This document shows, piece after piece, positions 1 through 6,426 of a stretch of DNA of 8,688 nt. How positions within the stretch are numbered: position 1 is the stretch's first letter; each line of letters begins with the position of its first letter. The stretch covers positions 1-8,688 of the forward strand of contig DAKU01000178.1 of NCBI GenBank assembly GCA_002508425.1, written 5' to 3'. The stretch comes from Methanosarcinaceae archaeon UBA470. Lineage in GTDB: Archaea > Halobacteriota > Methanosarcinia > Methanosarcinales > Methanosarcinaceae. Below the pieces are notes generated by a model. That model did no database searches and was not told where the DNA came from. It saw only the letters and a list, made by a program, of their open reading frames with translations. The position numbers and the translations under genes were made by a program.

Positions 1-218
1 CTATTGGTTGCAATACATGGGAGGTTTACCTCTGCCTTCAAGGCTGCAAGCAATTCCAAAGTTGACTTTGTGTCCTCTATTCCAAGCAGGTCAAGTCTGA
101 TCTCCAGTATGTCTGCCCCTTGCAAGTGAGCTGCTCTGGCCTGTTCCATGGGGGAGTCGCTTATTACAGCCACAACTGCAGCCCCCTTTGAGAGGTCAAA
201 GCCACCTATCTTTAGCAT
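1..218 (-). CDS. aroD: 3-dehydroquinate dehydratase, type I (partial, N-terminal 72 codons)
   Basis: This is the amino-terminal part of a type I 3-dehydroquinate dehydratase, which converts 3-dehydroquinate to 3-dehydroshikimate through a lysine Schiff base in the cytoplasm. The visible residues include the beta-strand motif EIRLDLL at 39-45, whose Glu and Arg bind substrate in this family, and PCIATN at 67-72 with Arg next, matching the conserved 'P-x-I-x-T-x-R' strand. The catalytic His and Lys lie beyond the left edge. The ATG start (216-218) has an AGAGG ribosome binding site four to five bases upstream. It lies only 11 bases after the dehydroquinate synthase gene and carries out the next pathway step, so the two are almost certainly co-transcribed. 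The gene is cut by the window boundary; nothing suggests it is broken. Confidence 0.9.
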   Translation of the reverse strand, partial: MLKIGGFDLSKGAAVVAVISDSPMEQARAAHLQGADILEIRLDLLGIEDTKSTLELLAALKAEVNLPCIATN

Positions 219-229
219 TTATCCTCTAG

Positions 230-1372
230 TCACTTCTCTATGATCGTTTCCTCTACCTTCATTCCAAAATGACGGCCAGTATCCTCAAACTTAACCAGCA
301 CCTCGTCCCCTGGTTGAAGATCGGTGACAGCAACGGGCTTTCCGCCTTTTGTCACAAGCTTGATGGTCTCTGCGTTCTGCAGGATAGTCTTGACAATCTT
401 TCCTTTAAGATCAGCCTCTACAAGCATAAGTGGCCTTCTTTCAATCTTTACTCTGCCCACGATACCTTTTCTTTGCTCACCGGCTGCATTGACAATAGCT
501 ACTTCGTCACCTGCTTCCAATTCACAGAGATATTTCGTCTTCTCGCCCACCAGCACATAAGCATGTACTGCACCGGCATTTACTCTGAAAGGCCGAGATG
601 CAACATATGGGCTATCATCCGCTTCTGAGTTCACAAGGAAAAGTCCGCAGGATTGTGAGCCTACAAGCATGCCCTCTCCGCTTGCCATGAGGTTGCATGT
701 ATCCACACATACTCTGTCACCCATGCCTACTTGCTCTACTTTAGTGATAACAGCAGTTTCCAGATTGAGATTATCGACACCTGATCTTTCTGCTACAGCT
801 ACTGTTTTCTTTATCTCATTTGGGTCATCAGTATCCAATAATACTCCATCAGATCCATGTTCCATTGTCTCAAGGGAGAGTTTCGCTTCTTCGGAAGTCC
901 TAACCCCGGATATGATCTGCACATCCTTGTCATGTAATCCTGCAATGAGGTTTTCCAGAGGAATTACTTTCCAGTCAGTGCCAACGGTGATGATATAGTC
1001 ACAGACTCCGGCCAGTTCTGCTGCGAACTCTTCATATTGTTTGTTGCGGATGACCACGTACCCGGCTACCTTCAGACCCTTGCCTTTAAGGCGAGTGGCC
1101 GTTATTATATCGAAAGATCCACTAAAGTCAGGAGGCAATGGTTTTGTGCCGTCTCCTTCGCTTCCTTTGCCGATTACTACTACATCAGCAGCAGATTTGT
1201 CATCATGAGCAAATGCAGCGACCTTTATATCGCCCAGTTCTCTTACCTTTTCGACATCATTGGCATCTACCAGTACGTAATCCACGCCTGATTCCAATCC
1301 AGTGGTGATCCTGCCCTTCCTGTCATCCCACCTGCCTTCATCGGCTTTTATCCATATACTTTTAATGTTCAT
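230..1372 (-). CDS. aroB': 3-dehydroquinate synthase II (archaeal, NAD-dependent)
   Basis: This 380-residue protein belongs to the archaeal dehydroquinate synthase II family (MJ1249-type). The family oxidatively deaminates and cyclises 2-amino-3,7-dideoxy-D-threo-hept-6-ulosonate to 3-dehydroquinate using NAD+, replacing the bacterial DAHP route and classical AroB. The opening segment (residues 2-25, with SIWIKADEGRWDDRK) and the two strongly conserved blocks at about 215-250 (VGMGDRVCVDTCNLM, then GEGMLVGSQS) and 255-274 (PYVASRPFRVNAGAVHAYVL) are diagnostic, and the length is normal for the family. The gene starts with ATG preceded by GTGAG, 14 bases after the ADH synthase stop, and ends in TGA 11 bases before aroD. 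It is the middle gene of a three-gene pathway operon. No oddities were seen. Family assignment is very secure; the biochemical role is taken from characterised homologues. Confidence 0.95.
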   Translation of the reverse strand: MNIKSIWIKADEGRWDDRKGRITTGLESGVDYVLVDANDVEKVRELGDIKVAAFAHDDKSAADVVVIGKGSEGDGTKPLPPDFSGSFDIITATRLKGKGLKVAGYVVIRNKQYEEFAAELAGVCDYIITVGTDWKVIPLENLIAGLHDKDVQIISGVRTSEEAKLSLETMEHGSDGVLLDTDDPNEIKKTVAVAERSGVDNLNLETAVITKVEQVGMGDRVCVDTCNLMASGEGMLVGSQSCGLFLVNSEADDSPYVASRPFRVNAGAVHAYVLVGEKTKYLCELEAGDEVAIVNAAGEQRKGIVGRVKIERRPLMLVEADLKGKIVKTILQNAETIKLVTKGGKPVAVTDLQPGDEVLVKFEDTGRHFGMKVEETIIEK

Positions 1373-1386
1373 GTTCTCACGTTGTT

Positions 1387-2184
1387 TTACTTAAGTAATT
1401 CAAGAGCTTCTTCTACAGTACGATTCTTATGCACTATCTCTGTTATTGCTCTTGTAATTTTTGTGGGATTTTCATGTTGGAACACGTTTCTGCCAATGGC
1501 CACACCTCTGCCACCAGCTTCAATAGCGCCCTTTATCATTTCCAGGAACTGCTCATCGGTCTCTGTCTTTGGACCCCCTGCAATAACCACTGGCACAGGG
1601 CATCCTTCTACAACATCTCTAAAAGAATCCACGTCTCCGGTGTATACTGTTTTGACCACGTCAGCTCCAAGTTCAGCTCCTACTCTTGCAGCATGTGCAA
1701 CCATCACAGGGTCATGTGGATTTGTGACCTTCTTGCCCCTGGGGTACATCATAGCAAGCAAAGGTATACCCCAATTATTGCAGTCTTCAGCTACTTTACC
1801 TAATTTCTGTAGCTGGTCAGCTTCTGTCTCAGAGCCTACATTCACGTGTATAGATACTGCATCAGCTCCCATTTTCATAACCTCTTCCACGCTGCAGACT
1901 TGTACTTTGTTGTTTGGGTCAGGTCCCAGCGCTGTAGATGCACTCATATGTACTATCAACCCTACATCATGGCCGTATCCACGGTGTCCGTGCTTTATCA
2001 TTCCTTTCTGCATGAGGACCGCATTTGCTCCGCCATCGGCAACTTTATTGATGGAATCAGCAATATTGGTAAGACCTTTTATAGGGCCGTCAGATATGCC
2101 GTGGTCCATAGGTATGATTACCATGTTTCTGCTGATCCTGTCCATTATTCTTTCAATACGTATGCTCTTTCCTATTTCTGACAT
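1387..2184 (-). CDS. aroA': 2-amino-3,7-dideoxy-D-threo-hept-6-ulosonate (ADH) synthase
   Basis: This 265-residue enzyme is a class I aldolase-like TIM barrel of the archaeal ADH synthase family (MJ0400-type). It joins aspartate semialdehyde to 6-deoxy-5-ketofructose 1-phosphate, the first step of the archaeal aromatic pathway. Visible catalytic candidates are Asp27 (PMDHG), Tyr147 (MMYPRG) and the Schiff-base Lys178 (DVVKT). The phosphate-binding elements are GGP at 203-205 and GRNVF at 231-235. The family overlaps fructose-bisphosphate aldolase (FbaB/DhnA) in sequence. Direct adjacency to dehydroquinate synthase II argues for ADH synthase rather than a glycolytic aldolase. The ATG start has GGAG nine bases upstream. 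This is the first gene of the aro operon, with a TATA box and an inverted repeat just upstream. Stop is TAA. Confidence 0.92.
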   Translation of the reverse strand: MSEIGKSIRIERIMDRISRNMVIIPMDHGISDGPIKGLTNIADSINKVADGGANAVLMQKGMIKHGHRGYGHDVGLIVHMSASTALGPDPNNKVQVCSVEEVMKMGADAVSIHVNVGSETEADQLQKLGKVAEDCNNWGIPLLAMMYPRGKKVTNPHDPVMVAHAARVGAELGADVVKTVYTGDVDSFRDVVEGCPVPVVIAGGPKTETDEQFLEMIKGAIEAGGRGVAIGRNVFQHENPTKITRAITEIVHKNRTVEEALELLK

Positions 2185-2225
2185 CTTTATAGTCTCCGTG
2201 TAAATACTATTTTACCATGCTAGTA

Positions 2226-2240
2226 TGTTACACAGTAACA
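2226..2240. promoter_or_regulatory. Perfect inverted repeat TGTTAC-ACA-GTAACA, candidate operator of the aro operon
   Basis: Two 6-base arms, TGTTAC and GTAACA, are perfectly complementary around a 3-base spacer. The element lies between the aro TATA box (2248-2257) and the expected transcription start near 2226. That is where an archaeal repressor would block polymerase recruitment or start-site access. The symmetry is seen directly; the operator role and any binding protein are inferred. Confidence 0.45.
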
Positions 2241-2247
2241 CGGCAAG

Positions 2248-2257
2248 ATATATAAAG
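2248..2257 (-). promoter_or_regulatory. TATA box of the aro operon
   Basis: Read on the minus strand the sequence is CTTTATATAT, preceded by an A-rich stretch (AGAAAAAA) that can serve as BRE. This is close to the archaeal TATA consensus. Placing the start about 26 bases downstream gives a leader of roughly 40 bases before the aroA' ATG. Confidence 0.65.
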
Positions 2258-2292
2258 TTTTTTCTAGACTAATCTTTCAGTTGAAGTTTAGC

Positions 2293-2299
2293 AAAAAAA
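2293..2299 (-). terminator. Oligo(dT) terminator after the KaiC-like gene
   Basis: The minus strand has a run of seven T residues starting about 14 bases after the TAA stop of the KaiC-like gene. Archaeal RNA polymerase terminates at such oligo(dT) tracts without needing a hairpin. It would separate this gene from the aro promoter immediately downstream. Confidence 0.55.
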
Positions 2300-2313
2300 T
2301 ATTATTGATTGCT

Positions 2314-3678
2314 TTAGCTGTTAAGGTCTTTTATTGCAAAACCATTTGAGCCAATATCATAAAAAGCATGAGACTTTACGTGATTACTGCCTCTCATCTT
2401 GATTATAGATAAGGACTTTTGTAAATTCTCGGATGTAAGGTCTTGTTTTAATGTTATGATAGTATCTACAATTGTTGATATTTGTGTATCGGAATTCTTT
2501 GAGCATTCTGTGCTTTCCGGGCAAAGGCAAGTAAAAAGGGATGTAATTCCGTGGTTCTGGAACATCCTTATCAGGCTGGATATGTACTCTTTTCTCTCGG
2601 CAGGGTTAACTATAGCATAATCAAAACTCTCTAATGTATCTACAAATATTCTCTGTGCTCCAATTTCCTGGATTGATCTTCTAATTTGAATCATTTGCTT
2701 GTTAGGGTTTAATAAAGCCGGTAATGTATGGATAATCTTTATTGTTCCTTTTTTTTCCATTTCTTTTAAGTCCCATCCAAAATTAGAGGCACGCAGATAT
2801 AGTTGCTCTGGAGTTTCCTCTAAGCTAAGAATAACTCCTTTTTCTCCTTTCTTTGCTCCTTCCATAATGAAGTGAAGCCCAAGAACAGTTTTGCCAGTAC
2901 CGGTAGATCCTGCTAAAAGGTTTGCATTTCCTTTTAACAATCCGCCTCCCATCATTTCATCAAGCTGGGGTATACCTATAGATCTCCGCTCATTAGATGG
3001 GTGCACAGAATAGTTGGCTGGTACAATGTCTTTTGGATAAACAGATATGCCATCAGCTGTGATCTCAAATGTATGCTCGCCCTGAATGGACGACATTCCA
3101 CTTACTTTCATTAATCTTATGTATCGCTTGGTGGTGTGTGTGCCAAAGTTTTGGGAAAGATATATTATATTGTCTACTATGTCACTGACTACATTGCTTT
3201 TTACATTGTCCAGTTCCAAAGTTCCGGTAAAATAGACTATCGCATTCCATTCATTGATTGCGGAATTAAGTGAATACATAAATCTACGTCTTTCTGCTTC
3301 TGGGAAGCCGAATCCTATGGGTGTTACAGAGTCTATTAATATCCTTTTAGGCTTAAGTGAATTAACAATGTTTCCAAGTTCTACAAGCATGGTGAGCGGA
3401 TCTCTTTCCACGCTACTGACATTAAAGGTACGAATGTTGATATTCTCTTCAAAAAAACTGAACCTTGAAAGGATCTGTTTTATTAATGCTTCTGGTTTAG
3501 CTGAAACAGCCACATACAGCACTTTTTCTCCCTTTTTTGCTGCAGCACATAAGCTCTGCATTCCAAGAGTAGTCCTTCCTGTTCCGGGTGTTCCTACAAT
3601 GAATGTAGTCGAAGGACTAAGAACTCCCCCGCCGAGGATCTCGTCCAAGCCCTCTATTCCAGTAGATACGATCTCCAA
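2314..3678 (-). CDS. Two-domain KaiC-like RecA-family ATPase with a degenerate first domain
   Basis: This 454-residue cytoplasmic protein has two KaiC/RecA-type domains (about 1-215 and 230-450), each opening with a 'GIxxLDExxGGG' motif. Domain 2 is canonical: Walker A GSTGTGKT at 257-264, paired glutamates 287-288 (SLEETPEQL), and Walker B Asp347 (IFVDT). Domain 1 has GTPGTGRT at 29-36, with Arg in place of the invariant Lys. Ser59-Ala60 stand where the two catalytic glutamates should be, while Walker B Asp116 remains. Domain 1 may therefore bind nucleotide weakly or not at all and act structurally (inference). The start is TTG with GAGG eight bases upstream; no in-frame ATG exists. A run of seven A (T on the coding strand) lies at the start. 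No kinase, CheY or KaiB partner is adjacent, and the gene has its own promoter and terminator. Archaeal KaiC-like proteins serve varied signalling roles; the role here is unknown. It looks more AT-rich than its neighbours. Confidence 0.9.
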   Translation of the reverse strand: MEIVSTGIEGLDEILGGGVLSPSTTFIVGTPGTGRTTLGMQSLCAAAKKGEKVLYVAVSAKPEALIKQILSRFSFFEENINIRTFNVSSVERDPLTMLVELGNIVNSLKPKRILIDSVTPIGFGFPEAERRRFMYSLNSAINEWNAIVYFTGTLELDNVKSNVVSDIVDNIIYLSQNFGTHTTKRYIRLMKVSGMSSIQGEHTFEITADGISVYPKDIVPANYSVHPSNERRSIGIPQLDEMMGGGLLKGNANLLAGSTGTGKTVLGLHFIMEGAKKGEKGVILSLEETPEQLYLRASNFGWDLKEMEKKGTIKIIHTLPALLNPNKQMIQIRRSIQEIGAQRIFVDTLESFDYAIVNPAERKEYISSLIRMFQNHGITSLFTCLCPESTECSKNSDTQISTIVDTIITLKQDLTSENLQKSLSIIKMRGSNHVKSHAFYDIGSNGFAIKDLNS

Positions 3679-3737
3679 AAAAACATCCTCATGAGATTTT
3701 AATTATTCTCAATATATTATTTATGCCTATAAGTATT

Positions 3738-3745
3738 TATTTATA
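3738..3745 (-). promoter_or_regulatory. TATA box of the KaiC-like gene
   Basis: The minus strand reads TATAAATA here. A start site about 26 bases downstream (near 3715) leaves a leader of some 37 bases before the TTG codon, with GAGG at 3687-3690. The box is flanked by a spaced inverted repeat, TATGCC (3722-3727) and GGCATA (3755-3760). Confidence 0.5.
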
Positions 3746-3800
3746 CGCATTTATGGCATAGGATGCTTCACTTTTTTTTTGTTTCCAAAATAGCATATGT

Positions 3801-3808
3801 ATTTATAT
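3801..3808 (+). promoter_or_regulatory. TATA box of guaAA
   Basis: ATTTATAT lies about 45 bases before the guaAA ATG, predicting a start near 3830 and a leader of about 20 bases. A run of nine T residues (3772-3780) lies upstream, between the two divergent promoters. The ribosome binding site is weak: only GTGGG precedes the ATG. Confidence 0.5.
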
Positions 3809-3850
3809 TGATTCGCCCTAGTTGCGATAAATACCTAGTGGGTTAATACC

Positions 3851-4420
3851 ATGAAAGCAATGAAGATCCTTGTTATTAATAACTATGGTCAATTCTGCCA
3901 TCTCATCCATCGTACTATCCGAGACCTGGAAATGGACACTAGTATCATATCCAACACTTCTTCTGTGGAAGATATCCTCTCTAAAGAGCCGGACGGGCTA
4001 GTACTTAGCGGTGGTCCGACAATGGAAAGGGTAGGCAATTGTGCACAATATATTAGGGAAATTGATCTTCCTATTCTTGGAATATGTCTTGGACATCAGG
4101 TAATGGCCAAAACATTTAGTGGAGAGGTTGGTCCGGGAAAGTACGGGGGATATGCAGAGGTTGAAGTTGAGGTCCTTGAGGAGGATGATATCCTGCAGGG
4201 ACTGGCTCCCAAGACATCTGTATGGGCTTCACATGCGGATGAAGTAAAAACTCTTCCAAAAGATTTTATCTGGCTAGCAAGATCAGGGGTATGCGAAATC
4301 GAGGCCATGAAACATAAAACCAAACCACTTTATGGGGTACAATGGCATCCCGAAGTTGCCCATACGGAAAAAGGTCAGGATTTGTTTTTGAATTTCTTTA
4401 AAGTATGTGAGGAGTATTAA
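3851..4420 (+). CDS. guaAA: GMP synthase glutamine amidotransferase subunit A
   Basis: This 189-residue class I glutamine amidotransferase releases ammonia from glutamine for the amination of XMP to GMP. In archaea this domain is a separate subunit that pairs with the ATP-pyrophosphatase subunit GuaAB, which is not in this window. The catalytic triad is visible: nucleophile Cys79 in GICLGHQ, and His166 and Glu168 in QWHPEVAH. The oxyanion-hole region is LSGGP at 52-56. The opening ILVINNYGQFCHLIHR is typical of archaeal GuaAA. The start is ambiguous between ATG 3851 and ATG 3860, since neither has a strong ribosome binding site; the longer form is given. The gene is single, with its own promoter, and converges on srp54 with an 18-base gap. 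Length and motifs indicate a complete, active subunit. Confidence 0.93.
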   Translation: MKAMKILVINNYGQFCHLIHRTIRDLEMDTSIISNTSSVEDILSKEPDGLVLSGGPTMERVGNCAQYIREIDLPILGICLGHQVMAKTFSGEVGPGKYGGYAEVEVEVLEEDDILQGLAPKTSVWASHADEVKTLPKDFIWLARSGVCEIEAMKHKTKPLYGVQWHPEVAHTEKGQDLFLNFFKVCEEY

Positions 4421-4428
4421 CCTCACAT
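4405..4428. terminator. Hairpin over the guaAA stop, possible bidirectional terminator between convergent genes
   Basis: ATGTGAGG and CCTCACAT form a perfect 8-base-pair stem around an 8-base loop that contains the guaAA TAA stop. It occupies the gap between convergent guaAA and srp54. Only short T runs follow it, so termination is uncertain; it may instead protect mRNA 3' ends. Confidence 0.4.
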
Positions 4429-4438
4429 TTCACTATCT

Positions 4439-5758
4439 TTACATTCCAAATTTCTTCATCATTTTCTGCATGTTAAATTTACCGCCACGCAAACCTTTCA
4501 TGGTGTTCTGCATTGTTTTATAGTAGCGCAGCAATTCTCTCACATCGTCAGGACTACATCCGGACCCAATGGATATTCTTTTGATCCTGGCACTTCCTAT
4601 CAGGCGAGGATTGAGCATTTCTTCCTCAGTCATGGAATCCATGACTACACGGTACCTTGTCAGTTTATCTCCGGTCACCTGGTATGCTTCTTCGGGCACT
4701 TTTACTCCCATGCCTCCAAGAGGCAGCATCTGCATTATCTGTTTCATGGGGCCCATTTTGTTAAGGGTTTCCAGCTGTTTATACATGTCCTTGAGGGTGA
4801 AGCGTCCCCTCATCATAGCTTCCATGTCAAGTTCTTCTTCCTTTAAGTTGTCCTGTGCTTTCTCTATGAGTCCCTTTATATCACCCATTCCAAGCAGTTT
4901 GGATATGAACCTGTCAGGTTCGAACTTTTCTAAGTCCTCTGGTGTTTCTCCCACACCTATGAATGCGATGGAAGAATTAGTCTCAGAAACGGCGGATATA
5001 GCTCCACCGCCCTTTGCTGTACCATCTAGCTTGGAAATGACAACTCCTGATATACCAATAGAATCGTTGAAAGCTTTTGCCTGTTCGCTTGCCTGCTGAC
5101 CAATGGCACCATCAAGTACAAGCAGTTTGTAATCTGGATTTGCAATAGCGTGGATCTGCTCCATTTCCTCTATGAGATCCTTCTCGAGAGAGTGACGTCC
5201 TGCAGTGTCTATTATGATTATATCATATTTTTCCACTTCTTTAAGGCCTCTGCCTACAATGCCTACAGCATCCGGGTTGCCTTCCTCTCCATAAAAAGTG
5301 ACATTGAGTTTACCACAAAGCGTCTTTAACTGCTGATACGCTCCTGGCCTGAATGTATCTGCGCAAATTACTGCGGGTCTAAGGCCCTTACGCTGGAAGT
5401 ACCTTGCAAGTTTTGAGGTGGTGGTGGTCTTACCGCTACCCTGAAGTCCTATCATCATTATTTTCTGAGGTTTCAGGGGGATGTCGGTACCTTTACCAAT
5501 GATATTAATTAGTTCCTGATATACGATCCTTATTACATGCTCACGGGGGTTCATACCTGAAGGTACATCTTCCTTCATAGCACGTTCCTTGATGTGATTT
5601 GACATCTTCATAACAAGCTTGACATTAACATCAGCCTGCAGCATTGCTCTCTGGATGTCCTTTACCACTTCATTGACCGTGTGTTCGTCTATCCTGCCGG
5701 ACTTGACGAGTTTCTTAAGTGCATCCTGTAAGGAGCTTCCGAGTTTTTCCATTACCAT
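4439..5758 (-). CDS. srp54: Signal recognition particle GTPase SRP54
   Basis: This 439-residue protein is the archaeal SRP54/Ffh GTPase. It binds signal sequences and 7S RNA and delivers ribosome-nascent chains to FtsY at the membrane. The N domain occupies about 1-90. The G domain has the P-loop GLQGSGKT (104-111), DTFRPGAYQQL (134-144), DTAGRH (184-189) and the guanine-specificity motif SKLDG (242-246, Ser in place of the usual Thr). The methionine-rich M domain begins near 300 and includes a finger loop around 335-352. The RNA-binding segment lies around 388-401 (GSARIKRISIGSGCS), and the tail ends MQKMMKKFGM. The length is normal. The ATG at 5756-5758 is used; a second ATG two codons later is also possible, and no strong ribosome binding site marks either. 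It is a housekeeping gene transcribed alone from a promoter near 5804-5818. Confidence 0.97.
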   Translation of the reverse strand: MVMEKLGSSLQDALKKLVKSGRIDEHTVNEVVKDIQRAMLQADVNVKLVMKMSNHIKERAMKEDVPSGMNPREHVIRIVYQELINIIGKGTDIPLKPQKIMMIGLQGSGKTTTTSKLARYFQRKGLRPAVICADTFRPGAYQQLKTLCGKLNVTFYGEEGNPDAVGIVGRGLKEVEKYDIIIIDTAGRHSLEKDLIEEMEQIHAIANPDYKLLVLDGAIGQQASEQAKAFNDSIGISGVVISKLDGTAKGGGAISAVSETNSSIAFIGVGETPEDLEKFEPDRFISKLLGMGDIKGLIEKAQDNLKEEELDMEAMMRGRFTLKDMYKQLETLNKMGPMKQIMQMLPLGGMGVKVPEEAYQVTGDKLTRYRVVMDSMTEEEMLNPRLIGSARIKRISIGSGCSPDDVRELLRYYKTMQNTMKGLRGGKFNMQKMMKKFGM

Positions 5759-5803
5759 TTAAGGATCGTCCTGTTCAGTTCTTTTTCATTATTAAAGGGT
5801 TGC

Positions 5804-5818
5804 CTTTATTTAATTATA
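5804..5818 (-). promoter_or_regulatory. Probable TATA region of srp54
   Basis: The minus strand reads ATATAATTAAATAAA, which contains overlapping TATA-like boxes 46-60 bases before the srp54 ATG. A 6-base inverted repeat, TAAAGG-GTTG-CCTTTA (5792-5807), overlaps its downstream edge. The exact box cannot be chosen by eye. Confidence 0.4.
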
Positions 5819-5837
5819 TTGTAAGGCTTTTTTCATC

Positions 5838-6184
5838 TCAACCGGATATGAAGTTAATGGCTGCCAACGATGCAAATATCCCTCCCTATTGCCTCAGTAG
5901 AATTTTTCTCTTTCAGTATAATCCATGCCAGAATAACCGTAGCTGCGGGATATAACGTGATATAACGGCAGCAATGTCAAACCTTCCTGCCTGAGAGGCC
6001 AACGCGAAGAAAATGTTCTACCTGTATCATATATGTCTGCAAGAATAACCACGGGTAGAATATTACGCGTGGGAAGTTCATGTTGTCTTTTCAATATGTG
6101 GTTATCCTGTCAGCATCCCTGCAGAAGCCAGTCGGGATGCTACCAGAGGCCATAAGCAAGCCCAAATAAAATCACATAGAAACC
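5838..6184 (-). pseudogene. Decayed C-terminal half of an EamA/DMT-family membrane transporter
   Basis: No single frame is open, but successive minus-strand frames read as the second EamA repeat. The segments in order are GFYVILFGLAYG (from 6184), WPLVASRLASAGMLTG (to 6105), RNILPVVILADIYDTG (within 6094-6018), NIFFALASQAGRFDIAAVIS (6017-5958), LYPAATVILAWIILKEK (from 5955) and GGIFASLAAINFISG followed by TGA (5885-5838). The order and the 'QxGRxDxAAVxSSLYPxxTVxLA' signature match DMT superfamily exporters. At least four frame changes and an in-frame TAG (at a probable Trp) break it. One is a clear one-base loss at 5956-5957, where TCACGTTA probably replaced TCATCGTTA. The first EamA repeat is absent; the region between this remnant and the tRNA (6185-6296) shows no recognisable coding. 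Family recognition is by eye and would need a profile search. Sequencing error cannot explain so many lesions together with the missing half. Confidence 0.75.
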
Positions 6185-6285
6185 CGAGTCTATCTTTGTT
6201 ATTTTTTGAAATAGTAACTCTAGTGTCGTACTTTAAATTATACCACATAAAAAAGCATAATTCATTCTGGATATCAAGTTGAATT

Positions 6286-6292
6286 AAAAAAA
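6286..6292 (-). terminator. Oligo(dT) terminator of the initiator tRNA gene
   Basis: Seven consecutive T residues on the minus strand begin five bases after the tRNA discriminator base. This matches the factor-independent oligo(dT) terminators of archaeal tRNA genes. Confidence 0.6.
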
Positions 6293-6296
6293 TTAG

Positions 6297-6371
6297 TAGC
6301 GGGGAATGGATTCGAACCATTGGTCTACGGGTTATGAGCCCGTCGGGATCTCCTGGCTACCCTACCCCGCT
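6297..6371 (-). tRNA. Initiator tRNA-Met (anticodon CAU)
   Basis: The 75-base minus-strand sequence folds as a cloverleaf. The acceptor stem is AGCGGGG/CCCCGCT with discriminator A. The D arm contains GGGTAGCCAGGAGATCCC, the anticodon arm is ACGGG-CTCATAA-CCCGT, the variable loop is AGACC and the T arm is AATGG-TTCGAAT-CCATT. The anticodon CAT lies at 6334-6336. An A1:U72 pair and three consecutive G:C pairs next to the anticodon loop are the marks of an archaeal initiator rather than an elongator Met or lysidine/agmatidine-type Ile tRNA. The 3' CCA is not encoded, and there is no intron. Confidence 0.88.
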
Positions 6372-6426
6372 TCATATTTTATCTGTTTTCTCAAGAATGA
6401 GGTACTCCCCTTCAACGGTATCATTA

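Noticed and set aside
1382..2203. A 273-codon plus-strand open frame opposite the ADH synthase gene
   Set aside because: The minus-strand gene is a clear enzyme with catalytic residues. The plus-strand reading is a low-complexity Ser/Thr/Ile/Pro shadow caused by its codon use.
5894..6094. A 66-codon minus-strand open frame opening with TTG
   Set aside because: Its residues only make sense as parts of the decayed EamA repeat, and the frame leaves the homology at each lesion. It is a fragment of the pseudogene, not a gene.
6102..6320. A 72-codon minus-strand open frame
   Set aside because: Its start lies inside the initiator tRNA gene. Only its last 18 or so codons (WPLVASRLASAGMLTG) carry transporter similarity.
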